Translations under genes and position numbers: made by a program | Notes under the pieces: generated by a model | Told to the model about the DNA's origin: nothing | The model's database searches: none | What the model saw: only the letters and a program-made list of their open reading frames with translations | In this document: positions 44,762 through 53,557 of the stretch, piece after piece | How the letters are laid out: every line of letters begins with the position of its first letter | How positions within the stretch are numbered: the stretch's first letter is position 1 | NCBI RefSeq assembly: GCF_000744655.1 | Contig: NZ_JQMJ01000004.1 | Location: forward strand, 1,736,001 to 1,800,000 | Direction: 5' to 3' | Source: Streptacidiphilus rugosus AM-16 | GTDB lineage: Bacteria > Actinomycetota > Actinomycetes > Streptomycetales > Streptomycetaceae | Length of the DNA: 64,000 nucleotides

Positions 44762-45238
44762 CTACCAGCCCCGACGCAGGGCCCACCAGGTCTGCAGGGT
44801 GCTGAGCTTGCGGTCGAAGTCGCGGTCGTAGGGGAAGCCCGTGACCGGTCCCCTGACCTTGCGGACGGTGCCGTCGACCGCCACCACGACGATCTGGGTG
44901 GTGCCCCAGAACCTGCGGGTGCGGATCTCCCGCACGGCGGGCCAGAGCATCGGGGCGCCGCCCAGAGCGCCGAACTCGAGGGCCTGCTCGGTGAGTCTGA
45001 GTCCCGGTGTGACGAAGGCCAGCAGGCCGTTGAGGACCAGCACGAACACCGGGTAGGCGATCAGGAAGAACTCGCGGAAGTGTTCCCCGTGGGGTGCGAG
45101 GACCGTCAGCAGGTCAGCCACCAACGCGATGGCGGCGCCCATCTGCAGGGTCTGCCTCGCGCCCTGCCGGATCCGGATCTCGGCGACGCTTCCGTCCTCG
45201 CGACGGCCCCGGACCGTCACCCCGTCCCACCAGCTCAT
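44762..45238 (-). CDS. membrane protein with PH-like C-terminal domain
   Basis: 158 aa, not assigned to a named family. Two hydrophobic helices (TLQMGAAIALVADLLTVLA and FFLIAYPVFVLVLNGLLAFV) follow a short N-terminal cytoplasmic stretch. The C-terminal part (GLRLTEQALEFGALGGAPML and WPAVREIRTRRFWGTTQIVV) looks like the bacterial PH domain (PH_6) seen in small Streptomyces membrane proteins. Divergent from the PNGase A-like gene; 84 bases lie between them. Confidence 0.75.
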   Translation of the reverse strand: MSWWDGVTVRGRREDGSVAEIRIRQGARQTLQMGAAIALVADLLTVLAPHGEHFREFFLIAYPVFVLVLNGLLAFVTPGLRLTEQALEFGALGGAPMLWPAVREIRTRRFWGTTQIVVVAVDGTVRKVRGPVTGFPYDRDFDRKLSTLQTWWALRRGW

Positions 45239-45322
45239 CCTTCACGCCCTCTTGTGCGCGCACCGACAACGGTGCAAGGTCCCACCGGAACCACCCAGTC
45301 AAGATCGACGGGAGGCGAGTGT

Positions 45323-46996
45323 ATGCGCATCGCGGGCGTGCTCGGAACAGCGGCCCTGCTGTGTGCTGCCCTGCTCGGCACGGGAACAGCCCATGCCGAC
45401 GGAGGGCAGATCGAGACCAACTACCAGAACCCGGTCACCGCACTGCCGCCGGTGAGCCAACCGGCCACGCACCACTGCACGGTGACCGCCATGCAGAACG
45501 ACTTCGGCAACACCATCTCCTCCCCCGCCTGGAGCGGCACGGTGACGCCGCCGGCCGACTGCCCGGGGCCGTGGAGCAAGGTCGTGCTCGGCTGGTCCGG
45601 CAGCGTGCAGGGGCGGCAGTACGACCGGCTGGCGGGCGTGTGGATCGGCGGGGCGGAGGTGCTGCGCACCAGCACGCCGGAGCCGACGCAGGCGGGCATC
45701 AGCTGGAGCCTGGAGAAGGACGTCAGCTCCTTCATCCCGTTGCTGCGCACGGCGCAGCCGATCGCGGTCTCGCTCGGCAACGTGGTCAACTCCACCTACA
45801 CCGGCGTCTACCACATGAAGCTGACGCTCACCTACTACCAGGCCGACAGGCACGACCCTGCGGCCCGCACCGCCGACGAGGTCCTCCCCCTCTCCGCTTC
45901 GACGACGGACGCGGGCTGGACCTACCTGAACCCGGGCCAGTCGTCCTCCAAGACGGTCACGCTCCCCCGGAACCTGACCGGCGTGCAGATGGAGCTCTAC
46001 GCCCGCGGCGGCGGCTGCGACGAGCAGTGGTTCACCTCGGTGCCGGACGACCTCGCCGCGCAGTACCCCGACTACCTCTGCGGCGGCGGCCCCTACCGCG
46101 AGGTGCAGGTCTCCGTGGACGGCCGCCCGGCCGGTCTGGCGCAGCCGTATCCCGTCGTCTACTCCGGCGGCATCGTGCCGACGCTGTGGCGGCCGATCCC
46201 GGCGGTGGACCAGTTCGTCACCCAGCCCTACGGCCTGGACCTGACGCCCTTCGCCGGGCTGCTGGTGGACGGGAAGCCGCACACCTTCACGGTGACCCCC
46301 TACGGCGCGGCCGACGGCTGGACCGTCGACAGCACGCTGTTCCTGACGACGGACCACCACGCGGCGCAGACCTCCGGCGCACTCACCGGGGACACCATCT
46401 CGCTGACCCCCGCCGTCACCACCACGGAGACCCCGGGGACGGGCGACACCATGAACGTACGGGTGAGCGCCCAGCGCGACTGGACGACGTCCGGGTACCT
46501 GGACACCTCCGCCGGCCGCGTCCGCACCACGGTCGAGCAGCACGCCGGGTACCTCAACACCGACGCGGTCTCCTCGGCCGGCCAGCACCAGGTCATGTCC
46601 CAGCAGGAGTCCGGCACGACCACCGTCACCACCACCCGCGAACACGGCCGGACCTCGGCCACCAGGCACCAGTGGTCCTACCCGATCACGGTGGACTCGG
46701 CCGTGCCACTCTTCACCGACGGTGACAACTACTCCCTGTCCGCCACCGTCCACCAGGTCCGCATCCTGCGGGACAGCGTCCGCCAGGGTGACTCCCCCTG
46801 GCGCCGGACGGCCTTCACGGACGACTCCGTCCAGGCCACCGGCGTCCTGGCCCGCACGGGCGGCGTGGTCACGGCGGCCGACGGCACCGACTCCGAGCAC
46901 TGGACCGGCACGACCGACACCGGCGCCTGCTACGACCACACGATCCGCGCCGCGCACGGCTACGTGACCTCGGACGTGGTCAGCTCCTGCGGCTAG
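45323..46996 (+). CDS. secreted peptide-N4-asparagine amidase A (PNGase A)-like protein
   Basis: 557 aa with a Sec signal peptide: MRIAGVLGTAALLCAALLGT, cleavage after AHA. The mature protein has the PNGase A layout: HHCTVTAMQNDFGN, then CPGPWSKVVLGWSGSVQGRQ followed by YDRLAGVWIGGAEVLRTST, SWSLEKDVSSFIPLL, and SVDGRPAGLAQPYPVVYSGG ending in LWRPIPAVDQF. PNGase A removes N-glycans from glycopeptides, so the enzyme could act on plant or fungal glycoproteins outside the cell. The C-terminal 150 residues are Thr/Ser-rich beta sequence. GGAGG precedes the ATG by seven bases. Confidence 0.87.
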   Translation: MRIAGVLGTAALLCAALLGTGTAHADGGQIETNYQNPVTALPPVSQPATHHCTVTAMQNDFGNTISSPAWSGTVTPPADCPGPWSKVVLGWSGSVQGRQYDRLAGVWIGGAEVLRTSTPEPTQAGISWSLEKDVSSFIPLLRTAQPIAVSLGNVVNSTYTGVYHMKLTLTYYQADRHDPAARTADEVLPLSASTTDAGWTYLNPGQSSSKTVTLPRNLTGVQMELYARGGGCDEQWFTSVPDDLAAQYPDYLCGGGPYREVQVSVDGRPAGLAQPYPVVYSGGIVPTLWRPIPAVDQFVTQPYGLDLTPFAGLLVDGKPHTFTVTPYGAADGWTVDSTLFLTTDHHAAQTSGALTGDTISLTPAVTTTETPGTGDTMNVRVSAQRDWTTSGYLDTSAGRVRTTVEQHAGYLNTDAVSSAGQHQVMSQQESGTTTVTTTREHGRTSATRHQWSYPITVDSAVPLFTDGDNYSLSATVHQVRILRDSVRQGDSPWRRTAFTDDSVQATGVLARTGGVVTAADGTDSEHWTGTTDTGACYDHTIRAAHGYVTSDVVSSCG

Positions 46997-47003
46997 CGTG
47001 CAC

Positions 47004-47042
47004 GAGCCTGCGGGCGCCGGGACTCCCGGCGCCCGCAGGCTC
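47004..47042. terminator. bidirectional hairpin terminator
   Basis: A perfect 18-bp GC-rich stem (arms 47004-47021 and 47025-47042) with a three-base loop, centred between the convergent PNGase A-like gene and the SRPBCC operon. The longest stem in the window. Confidence 0.85.
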
Positions 47043-47061
47043 ATCCGGCGCGCGGCTCGGC

Positions 47062-47499
47062 TCAGTGCCAGTTGCTGATCTGGACGTCGTCCGGCGCGGG
47101 CTCGCCCTTGCCGGTCTCGACCACGCGCTTGAGGCTCATCAGGAAGGTGGCCCACTTGGTGCTGCAGTGGTACATGAACTCCACCGGCTCCCGCCAGCCC
47201 TCGTGCCGGAACAGGACGATGGTGTACTCGTCCTCCTGCTTGAGGTCGAAGCTCACCTTGGTGCCGAGCCACTCCTCGGGCCCGTCCACGACCTCCCAGA
47301 GCACGCGCTGGGACGGCTTGGCCTCCAGCACCTTCATGTCGAAGCCGCCGGGAACGAAGCGGAACCGGAGCACGCCGCCGACGTCGCTGTCGCCGTCCGT
47401 GTCCTTGGTCCACCAGCTCGCCAGCCCGTCGACCGTGCTCAGTGCGGCGTAGACCTCCTCGGGCGAGGACGTGACGCCGATCCTGTGCAGGATTTCCAT
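47062..47499 (-). CDS. SRPBCC (AHSA1-like) protein
   Basis: 145 aa. EILHRIGVTSSPEEVYAALS and GLASWWTKDTDGDSDVGG are the opening of AHSA1-type SRPBCC domains; the C-terminal helix is HCSTKWATFLMSLKRVVETG. It is the third gene of an operon with another SRPBCC protein and an ArsR regulator, 33 bases after the regulator. Ligand or client unknown. Confidence 0.87.
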   Translation of the reverse strand: MEILHRIGVTSSPEEVYAALSTVDGLASWWTKDTDGDSDVGGVLRFRFVPGGFDMKVLEAKPSQRVLWEVVDGPEEWLGTKVSFDLKQEDEYTIVLFRHEGWREPVEFMYHCSTKWATFLMSLKRVVETGKGEPAPDDVQISNWH

Positions 47500-47532
47500 G
47501 ATCTCTCTCCCTCTCGTCTCCTCCCGCGCGGC

Positions 47533-47883
47533 TCAGCCTTCGTGGCCGGCCTCGCGGCTGCGCTGGATCGCCTCCGCGATCCGCTTGATGCGCTGCAGTC
47601 GGGCGTCCCAGGCGGCACCGACCGACGACAACTGCGCCACCGCGCGGGCGAGCTGGGCCTCGTCCACCTCGTAGCGGCGCTCGCGCCCCGAGGGTGTGTC
47701 ATGGACCAGTCCGACCCGGCCCAGCACGCCGAGATGCTTGGCGACGGCCTGCCGGGTCACCGGCAGGCGATCGCTGAGCGTGGTCGCCGTGCCGCCGCCG
47801 TCGGCGAGCAGCAGGTCGAGCATCCGTCGGCGGATGGGGTCGCCCACCGCGGACCACAGCTCGTCGTCCACCACGGTGGTCAC
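47533..47883 (-). CDS. ArsR-family regulator
   Basis: 116 aa winged-helix regulator. It opens ELWSAVGDPIRRRMLDLLLA; the recognition part is LSDRLPVTRQAVAKHLGVLG followed by RVGLVHDTPSGRERRY. No metal-binding cysteines. The GTG start overlaps the stop of the upstream SRPBCC gene by four bases. Two identical GCAACC-TTT-GGTTGC operators precede the operon, presumably its targets. Confidence 0.88.
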   Translation of the reverse strand: MTTVVDDELWSAVGDPIRRRMLDLLLADGGGTATTLSDRLPVTRQAVAKHLGVLGRVGLVHDTPSGRERRYEVDEAQLARAVAQLSSVGAAWDARLQRIKRIAEAIQRSREAGHEG

Positions 47884-48344
47884 GGCGTCGACACCACCCG
47901 GGCGACCTGCCCCACCAGGCGCGGCAGGAAGTAGTCCCAGCCACGGGCATGGTCCCGGTAGGTCTCCTCCAGCACGGCCGCCTCCCACCCCTTCTCCCGG
48001 TAGCCGCCCTCCGTGAATCGCAGCAGCGTGCCTGCGCCGGACGGCTCCAGGTCGAAGGTGACCAGCAGGGAGTTGTCCACCCGCGCGGCCTCGCCCTCCT
48101 CGTAGGCCCACCGGAACGAGAACCGCCGCGGCGGATCGGCCTCCACCACGGTGACCGGCGACCCCTGCGCGTCCGGCGAGCCCAGCTCCCCGAAACTGAC
48201 GAACCCGGTCGCCCCGGGCACCGCCTTGAGCTCGACGTCGTCCGGCCACCACTCCTTCAGGTGCTCGGGTGTGGTGATGACCTCGTAGACCACCTCGGGC
48301 GCGGCCTCGATGTGGATCTCCCGCTCGATGCTGCCGTACTCCAT
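47880..48344 (-). CDS. SRPBCC (AHSA1-like) protein, first gene of ArsR operon
   Basis: 154 aa. EREIHIEAAPEVVYEVITTP and HLKEWWPDDVELK identify an AHSA1/START-like domain; GYREKGWEAAVLEETYRDHA belongs to the C-terminal helix. The ATG has GAGGAG five bases upstream; the frame is open further but lies over the operators. First gene of the operon; GTGA overlap with the ArsR gene. Confidence 0.88.
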   Translation of the reverse strand: MEYGSIEREIHIEAAPEVVYEVITTPEHLKEWWPDDVELKAVPGATGFVSFGELGSPDAQGSPVTVVEADPPRRFSFRWAYEEGEAARVDNSLLVTFDLEPSGAGTLLRFTEGGYREKGWEAAVLEETYRDHARGWDYFLPRLVGQVARVVSTP

Positions 48345-48367
48345 CACCGCTCCTCGTCCCACGTCGT

Positions 48368-48427
48368 GCAACCTTTGGTTGCTCTTAACGTTAGACCGCC
48401 GCCGGGCGATGCGCAACCTTTGGTTGC
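48368..48427. promoter_or_regulatory. duplicated ArsR operators
   Basis: The palindrome GCAACC-TTT-GGTTGC occurs twice, at 48368-48382 and 48413-48427, exactly 45 bases apart, each followed by TCT so that 18 bases are identical. A TAACGTTA motif lies between them. The pair sits 24-83 bases upstream of the SRPBCC-ArsR operon and also upstream of the divergent small gene at 48497. Confidence 0.75.
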
Positions 48428-48496
48428 TCTGATGCGGGTCGGCGCCGCCGCCGCGGACGGGCACCATGAGCACCGGACCGTGAAGGAGTGCCAGCC

Positions 48497-48898
48497 GTGA
48501 GACTTGTCCCCGCCCCCGCGTTCACCGAAGTCGATCTGACGGGATCGGCCGACGAACTGCACCGCCTGGCAGACGCCGTCGCCACCGGCGAGGCCCGACT
48601 CAGCGCCTCACCCGCGCCCGACGACGACGTGGCCCTGCTGGGCATCGAGGTCCGGACCTCCCCCGGCCCCGGCGTTCTCGTTCGCCTCGACCCCGAGCGG
48701 CGGATTCTGCTGATCAGCGGCGACCAGGCCGGCCGGACGGTTCTCGCGGAGAACCTGCGCGGCATCGCATCCGCCGCGGACGGAGGCCACCTCCACCTCG
48801 ACTACTTCCCCGGGCACTTCTACCTCGCCGAGGGCTCCGTCCCACTGGTCGTCAACAGCCCCCACGGAGGCATGCCCACCCGCCGGGCGGCCGGTTGA
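48497..48898 (+). CDS. small conserved-type protein of unknown function
   Basis: 133 aa, not recognised. It starts VRLVPAPAFTEVDLTGSADE and has alternating beta/alpha composition, with LHRLADAVATGEARL, GVLVRLDPERRILLISGDQA and a final beta-rich part LHLDYFPGHFYLAEGSVPLV. The pattern resembles immunity or regulatory-type proteins of Streptomyces, but no assignment is made. The GTG at 48497 has AAGGAG eight bases upstream, preferred over a GTG three codons earlier. It is divergent from the ArsR operon and may share the duplicated operators. Confidence 0.65.
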   Translation: MRLVPAPAFTEVDLTGSADELHRLADAVATGEARLSASPAPDDDVALLGIEVRTSPGPGVLVRLDPERRILLISGDQAGRTVLAENLRGIASAADGGHLHLDYFPGHFYLAEGSVPLVVNSPHGGMPTRRAAG

Positions 48899-48906
48899 TC
48901 GCTGCG

Positions 48907-49656
48907 CTAGACCGTGAGCGCCAGGAGGACCGGGGCCGCCTTGGCGGAGAGGGTTTCGGCGGCTTCCTTGAGGCGGTAGGCCTCCTCGACCGGGAGGGAG
49001 AGGGCGAGGCAGCCGACGGCGGTGCCCGCGGTGACCGGGACGGCGGCGCAGACCGTGCCGATGGCGTACTCCTGGAGGTCGAGCATCGGCATCGTGGTCG
49101 GGTGGCGGTCCAGACGTTGGAGGAGCATGCCGGTGTCGATGCTGGTGCGGGAGGTGAAGCGGGCCGCGGGGTGGCGGGAGAGGTGGTCGCGGCGGCCGTC
49201 GTCGTCGAGTTGGGCCAGCAGACACTTGCCGATCGCGCTGGCGTGGCCCGTGGCGCGGAAGTCGACCCACTCGTGGACGCTCGGCGTCATCGGGCCGTCG
49301 ACCACCGCCTGGACGGCGACCTCGCCGTCCGTGTAGCGGCTGAAGTACACCGCCGCGCCCAGCTCGTCGCGGAGCGAGGCCAGCTTGGCGACCAGCCGCG
49401 ACTGCACCAGCTGCTCGCGGTTGGCCTGACCCAGCATCGCCAGCGCGCCGCCGAGCACGTACGCGCCGTCGGCCAGGCGCTCCAGATAGCCCTCGCGGAC
49501 CAGCGAGCGCAGCAGCCGCCGCGCGTGGTCGACCGAGAGCTGGACCTCCTCGGCCAGTTCGTCGGCGCTCGCGCCGAAACCCCTGCGGTCGACAGCCTCG
49601 AGCAGCCGCAGGGCGCGTTCCACCGAACTCCGCGGACTGGGGTTCTGCGCAGCCAT
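48907..49656 (-). CDS. IclR-family regulator, AllR-like
   Basis: 249 aa. N-terminal winged helix: SVERALRLLEAVDRRGFGAS and ELAEEVQLSVDHARRLLRSL. The C-terminal IclR effector domain has GHASAIGKCLLAQL and GTVCAAVPVTAGTAVGCLAL. Streptomyces AllR (IclR family) represses allantoin genes and senses an allantoin or glyoxylate metabolite. Position beside the allantoin/glyoxylate block suggests the same role here. ATG at 49656; a GTG two codons earlier is possible. It may bind the TTCAAC-N5-GTTGAA sites listed below (inference). Confidence 0.8.
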   Translation of the reverse strand: MAAQNPSPRSSVERALRLLEAVDRRGFGASADELAEEVQLSVDHARRLLRSLVREGYLERLADGAYVLGGALAMLGQANREQLVQSRLVAKLASLRDELGAAVYFSRYTDGEVAVQAVVDGPMTPSVHEWVDFRATGHASAIGKCLLAQLDDDGRRDHLSRHPAARFTSRTSIDTGMLLQRLDRHPTTMPMLDLQEYAIGTVCAAVPVTAGTAVGCLALSLPVEEAYRLKEAAETLSAKAAPVLLALTV

Positions 49657-49741
49657 GCTCACCAGACTAGCCGTCAGCGAGCCTGGTGAGCATGGGTTGT
49701 GCGGTGTTCGATGACCGATCGGTCCGGTCGCCAGCGGGGTG

Positions 49742-50530
49742 CTACGACGGCTGCACGGCCAGCTTGAGCACGCAGAACACGGCTCCCCACGGGTCCATGA
49801 TCCCGGCCAGCCGTCCCGGCGGAGCGTCCATCGGCGGGACGACGACGGTGGCCCCGCGCTTGACGGCCGCGTCCACGGTGGCGTCGGTGTCGTCCACGCA
49901 GAACCAGGTCATCCAGTGCGGCGGCGTGCCCGCCGGGAAGTTGTCCCCCATGTCCTGCATCCCGCCGACGGTCCGGCCCGCGACCTCCAGGCCGAAGTAG
50001 CCGGGCATCTGCTCCATCGGCACGGCCTTGATGCCCAGGGCCGCCTCGTAGAACGCGGCGGCGCCCGGCACGTCGCGGGTGTTGCACTCGTTCCAGCACA
50101 GCGCGCCCGGCTCGTTCACGGCGACCGCGCCGAAGAAGTCCTTGTGGCCCCAGACGCCGAAGACCGCCCCCGTCGGGTCGACCGCGACCAGCATCCGGCC
50201 GACCGTGCCGACGTCCATCGGCTCGACCATCAGGCTGCCGTGCGCGGCCTTGATCTTCTCCGCGGTCGCGTCGGCGTCGTCACTGGACAGGTAGGTGGTC
50301 CAGACGTGGGGCGGCTCCGGCATCCCGGGCGGCGCCATCGAGGGACCGATCCCGCAGACCGGGCGGTCGCCCAGCATCATCATGGCGTAGCCGCCGAACT
50401 CGGCCGGGCCGGGTTCACCGGACCAGCCGAACACGTCTGAGTAGAAGTCGATCGCGGCCCGCTGGTCCTTCGCCATCAGGTCCACCCAACAAGGGGTGCC
50501 GGCCGCATACGGTGCACTGGTCGTGGACAT
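49742..50530 (-). CDS. two-domain VOC (glyoxalase-like) protein
   Basis: 262 aa made of two tandem VOC domains, the first opening GTPCWVDLMAKDQRAAIDFY and the second GALCWNECNTRDVPGAAAFY. Each ends in a DPTGAVFGVW or DPWGAVFCVL strand. The metal-binding His/Glu pattern is not complete, as in hydroxylase-associated or antibiotic-binding VOC proteins. GGAGGAG precedes the ATG. Stands alone between the IclR regulator and catalase. Confidence 0.85.
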   Translation of the reverse strand: MSTTSAPYAAGTPCWVDLMAKDQRAAIDFYSDVFGWSGEPGPAEFGGYAMMMLGDRPVCGIGPSMAPPGMPEPPHVWTTYLSSDDADATAEKIKAAHGSLMVEPMDVGTVGRMLVAVDPTGAVFGVWGHKDFFGAVAVNEPGALCWNECNTRDVPGAAAFYEAALGIKAVPMEQMPGYFGLEVAGRTVGGMQDMGDNFPAGTPPHWMTWFCVDDTDATVDAAVKRGATVVVPPMDAPPGRLAGIMDPWGAVFCVLKLAVQPS

Positions 50531-50654
50531 GCTTCTCCTCCGGAAGCGCAAGGTCCCCCTCCGCGCACACTCTTCTACCAACGCAACCACGCCGCCACCG
50601 GAACGGTGACGGCGTGGTCGGAGAGTGACGGGAGTACTGCGGGAGTGCCGCGAC

Positions 50655-52115
50655 TCAGCTCTCGTCGGCGTTGCGGATCGCCTTCACGGCAGCCTCGAGA
50701 CGGCGGCCGTAGTCGCTGTCCGCCGCGTGGAAGAACGGCAGCACGCGCTCGACGACGTCGTCGCGGGTGACCGAGCCGATGGAGCCGGCCAGGTTGGCGA
50801 TCAGACGCTCCTGCTCGCCCTCCGACATCAGTCGGAACAGCTCGCCGGCCTGGAAGAAGTCGTCGTCCTTCACGTGCGCGGCGGCGGCGTGTGTGCCGGT
50901 CCAGCCAGAGACCGCGGTCGGCGCGAACAGCGCGGCGTCGGTCTGACGCGGGCCGTCGTACGAGTTGGGCTCGTAGTTCTTGGCCCGGCCGGCGGCGTTG
51001 ACGGCGGCGAAGCCGTCGCGGCCGTAGTTGTTCGCCTCGGTGGCCTTCGGCGCGTTGATCGCCAGCTGGGTGTGGTTGACGCCCAGGCGGTAGCGGTGCG
51101 CGTCGGCGTAGGCGAAGAGACGGCCCTGGAGCATCTTGTCCGGGGACGGGCCGATGCCGGGCACGAAGTTGTTCGGCGAGAACGCGGCCTGCTCGACCTC
51201 GGCGAAGACGTTCTCCGGGTTGCGGTTGAGCACCAGACGGCCGACGCGCTGCAGCGGGTAGTCGCTGTGCGGCCAGACCTTGGTCAGGTCGAACGGGTTG
51301 AAGCGGTAGTCCGCCGCCTCGGCGACCGGCATCAGCTGGACGTAGACGGTCCAGGTCGGGAAGATCCCGCGCTCGATGGCCTGGTGCAGGTCGCGCTGGT
51401 GGCTGTCCGGGTCCTGGCCGGCGACGGCAGCCGCCTGCTCGGCGTCCAGGCAGCGGATGCCCTGGTTGGTCTTGAAGTGGTACTTCACCCAGTAGGCGGC
51501 GCCGTCCGCGGCGACCCACTGGTAGGTGTGCGAGCCGTAGCCGTTCATGTGACGGTACGAGGCCGGGATGCCGCGGTCGCCGAAGAGCCAGGTGATCTGG
51601 TGCAGCGACTCGGGCGAGTAGGACCAGTAGTCCCAGACGTTGTCGGCCTCGCCGACGCCCGTGAACGGGTCGCGCTTCTGCGAGTGGATGAAGTCGGGGA
51701 ACTTGATCGGGTCCTTGATGAAGAACACCGGGGTGTTGTTGCCGACGAGGTCGTAGTTGCCCTCCTCGGTGTAGAACTTCAGCGCGAAGCCGCGCGGGTC
51801 GCGCACCGCGTCCGGCGCGCCGAGGTTGCCGGCGACGGTGGAGAAGCGCAGGAAGACGTCGGTGCGCTTGCCGACCGTGGCCAGGAACGCCGCCCGGGTG
51901 AACGGGGTGACGTCGTCGGTGACCTCGAAGTAGCCGTGCGCGCCGGAGCCGCGGGCGTGCACGATGCGCTCCGGGATCCGCTCGCGGTTGAACCGGGCGA
52001 GCTTCTCGATCAGCTGCTGGTCCTGGATCAGGACCGGCCCGCCGATGCCGGCCTGGGCGGAGTTCTGGTTGTCGGCGACCGGGGCGCCGGACTCAGTGGT
52101 CAGGATTTTCGACAT
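50655..52115 (-). CDS. monofunctional haem catalase
   Basis: 486 aa, small-subunit (clade 3) catalase removing H2O2. Catalytic His is in RIPERIVHARGSGAHGYFE (near residue 53), catalytic Asn in YDLVGNNTPVFFIKD, and the proximal haem Tyr in RLFAYADAHRYRLGVNH near residue 335. GGAG lies seven bases before the ATG. Beside purine genes its likely job is to remove peroxide made by urate oxidase and xanthine oxidation, although it also has general stress functions. Confidence 0.95.
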   Translation of the reverse strand: MSKILTTESGAPVADNQNSAQAGIGGPVLIQDQQLIEKLARFNRERIPERIVHARGSGAHGYFEVTDDVTPFTRAAFLATVGKRTDVFLRFSTVAGNLGAPDAVRDPRGFALKFYTEEGNYDLVGNNTPVFFIKDPIKFPDFIHSQKRDPFTGVGEADNVWDYWSYSPESLHQITWLFGDRGIPASYRHMNGYGSHTYQWVAADGAAYWVKYHFKTNQGIRCLDAEQAAAVAGQDPDSHQRDLHQAIERGIFPTWTVYVQLMPVAEAADYRFNPFDLTKVWPHSDYPLQRVGRLVLNRNPENVFAEVEQAAFSPNNFVPGIGPSPDKMLQGRLFAYADAHRYRLGVNHTQLAINAPKATEANNYGRDGFAAVNAAGRAKNYEPNSYDGPRQTDAALFAPTAVSGWTGTHAAAAHVKDDDFFQAGELFRLMSEGEQERLIANLAGSIGSVTRDDVVERVLPFFHAADSDYGRRLEAAVKAIRNADES

Positions 52116-52198
52116 GGAGGTACTCCGGATCGGCTCAGACGTCTGTCTTCGCGGGTGAAGTCGTCGGTGAGGAAGAAGAGGGTGCAGAAGTGGTGGTT

Positions 52199-52223
52199 CG
52201 GCGGCGGGGCGCCCCCGCCGCCG
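52199..52223 (-). terminator. GC-rich hairpin downstream of allantoicase
   Basis: CGGCGGCGGGG and its complement form an 11-bp stem with a three-base loop. It lies about 95 bases past the allantoicase stop, in the 203 bases before the catalase start, and could end the allantoin operon. Confidence 0.6.
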
Positions 52224-52318
52224 AGGCGGAAGGGACGCCTCCCGGCCCGAGGCGGGAGCCGGTCAACGGTGGAAGGGGCCCCGCGCTGGTGGTTCGGCGG
52301 CTGCTGGAAGGGCCGTCG

Positions 52319-53557
52319 TCAAACTCCCAGCAGCCGCCAGATCGCGGCCCGGCGGCGGGAGGTCTCCGCGCCGTCGGGGGTGTCGGCCGGCGTCAGCGCG
52401 GCCTCGGCGGAGCGCACGGCGGCGGCGTCGGCCAGCGGGCGGGCGGCGGTGAGCGCCTGCGCCTCGGCGGCGGTCAGTCCGGCCTCGGTGAGCGCCTGCT
52501 CGGCCTCGGCGGCCGGCAGCACGTCGAGCCAGCGCAGCGCGTGCGCGGCGCGGCCGGCCTCGGTCAGACGGCCGGTGAGCCGCAGCCGGGCGATGCCGCC
52601 GTCGGGGAACACGTCCAGTCGCGCGGCGGTGACGGCCGCGCGCGGCTCGACGCGCAGGCGGTGGCGGGTGTCGGGCTGCAGGCGCGTGCGCGGCAGCAGC
52701 TCGATCCACTCGCCGGTGGCGGCGTCGCGCCCGGAGACGGCGGCCCAGCCGGGGCAGTTGGCGACGAAGTGGGTGGTGTCGACCTCGACGGCCAGCACCT
52801 CGCCCTCGCCGACCAGGTCGAGCTCGACCCAGTCGTTGCCCTTGTCGCGACGGCGGCGGGTCTCCCAGCCCTCACCCATCACGGCCGCGCGGCCGAGCGA
52901 GTTGAGGTTGTGCGGGGAGGAGAAGTAACGGTCGGAGGCCCCGGTGGCGACCCCGCCGAACTCCTGCGCCGCCAGGTCGAAGGTCAGCCCGTCGAGGTCG
53001 CGCGGGTCGGCGACGACCTCGCCGTGGACGCGGAGGCGGGCGACGCCGCCGTCCGGCCAGATGTTGAGGCGGACGTGGGTGAAGCGCTGCTCGACGGACA
53101 CCTCGAACTCGTGCGCGGTGTCGCCTTTGAGCGCGGTGCGCGGGACGATCTCCACCCACTCGGCGGCGGCGACCTCGGCCGGCGAGGGCGTGCCGGGGAT
53201 GGACGCGGCCTCGACCGAGCCGGACTCGGGGTAGTTGCCGGTGAAGTGCGCGGTGTCCACGATCACGCCGCGGATCACGCCGGCGACGCCCAGGCGGACG
53301 ATCGCCCAGTCGTGGTCGTCGTCGGTCGGGTGCGGCTCGGACGCGTCCGCGCCGCGGCGACGGCGGGTCTCCCAGCCGTCCATGATCTGGCCCTTGTGCC
53401 CGAAGGTGTGCGGGCGGAACTCGGCCGGCTTGGCGACGAGCAGGTTCTCCTTCTCGGCGAACAGCTCGTCGTTGGCGTCGATCACGCCGGCGCCCAGCGA
53501 CCTGGCCGCGAGGTTGACCAACTCGGTGAAGGCGGCGGGCTTCTGTGCGTCGGTCAT
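52319..53557 (-). CDS. alc: allantoicase
   Basis: 412 aa. Converts allantoate to ureidoglycolate and urea. Two homologous allantoicase domains: residues about 25-175 ([46 protein letters not shown]) and about 205-345 ([47 protein letters not shown]). The C-terminal 60 residues are an Ala-rich helical extension. It overlaps the allantoinase stop by four bases (ATGA), so the two successive pathway enzymes are coupled. Confidence 0.95.
   Translation of the reverse strand: MTDAQKPAAFTELVNLAARSLGAGVIDANDELFAEKENLLVAKPAEFRPHTFGHKGQIMDGWETRRRRGADASEPHPTDDDHDWAIVRLGVAGVIRGVIVDTAHFTGNYPESGSVEAASIPGTPSPAEVAAAEWVEIVPRTALKGDTAHEFEVSVEQRFTHVRLNIWPDGGVARLRVHGEVVADPRDLDGLTFDLAAQEFGGVATGASDRYFSSPHNLNSLGRAAVMGEGWETRRRRDKGNDWVELDLVGEGEVLAVEVDTTHFVANCPGWAAVSGRDAATGEWIELLPRTRLQPDTRHRLRVEPRAAVTAARLDVFPDGGIARLRLTGRLTEAGRAAHALRWLDVLPAAEAEQALTEAGLTAAEAQALTAARPLADAAAVRSAEAALTPADTPDGAETSRRRAAIWRLLGV

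Noticed and set aside
48368-48427. CRISPR-like reading of the two identical palindromic repeats
   Set aside because: Only two short copies, each internally palindromic and placed at a promoter; they fit regulator operators, not a CRISPR array. No cas genes are present.
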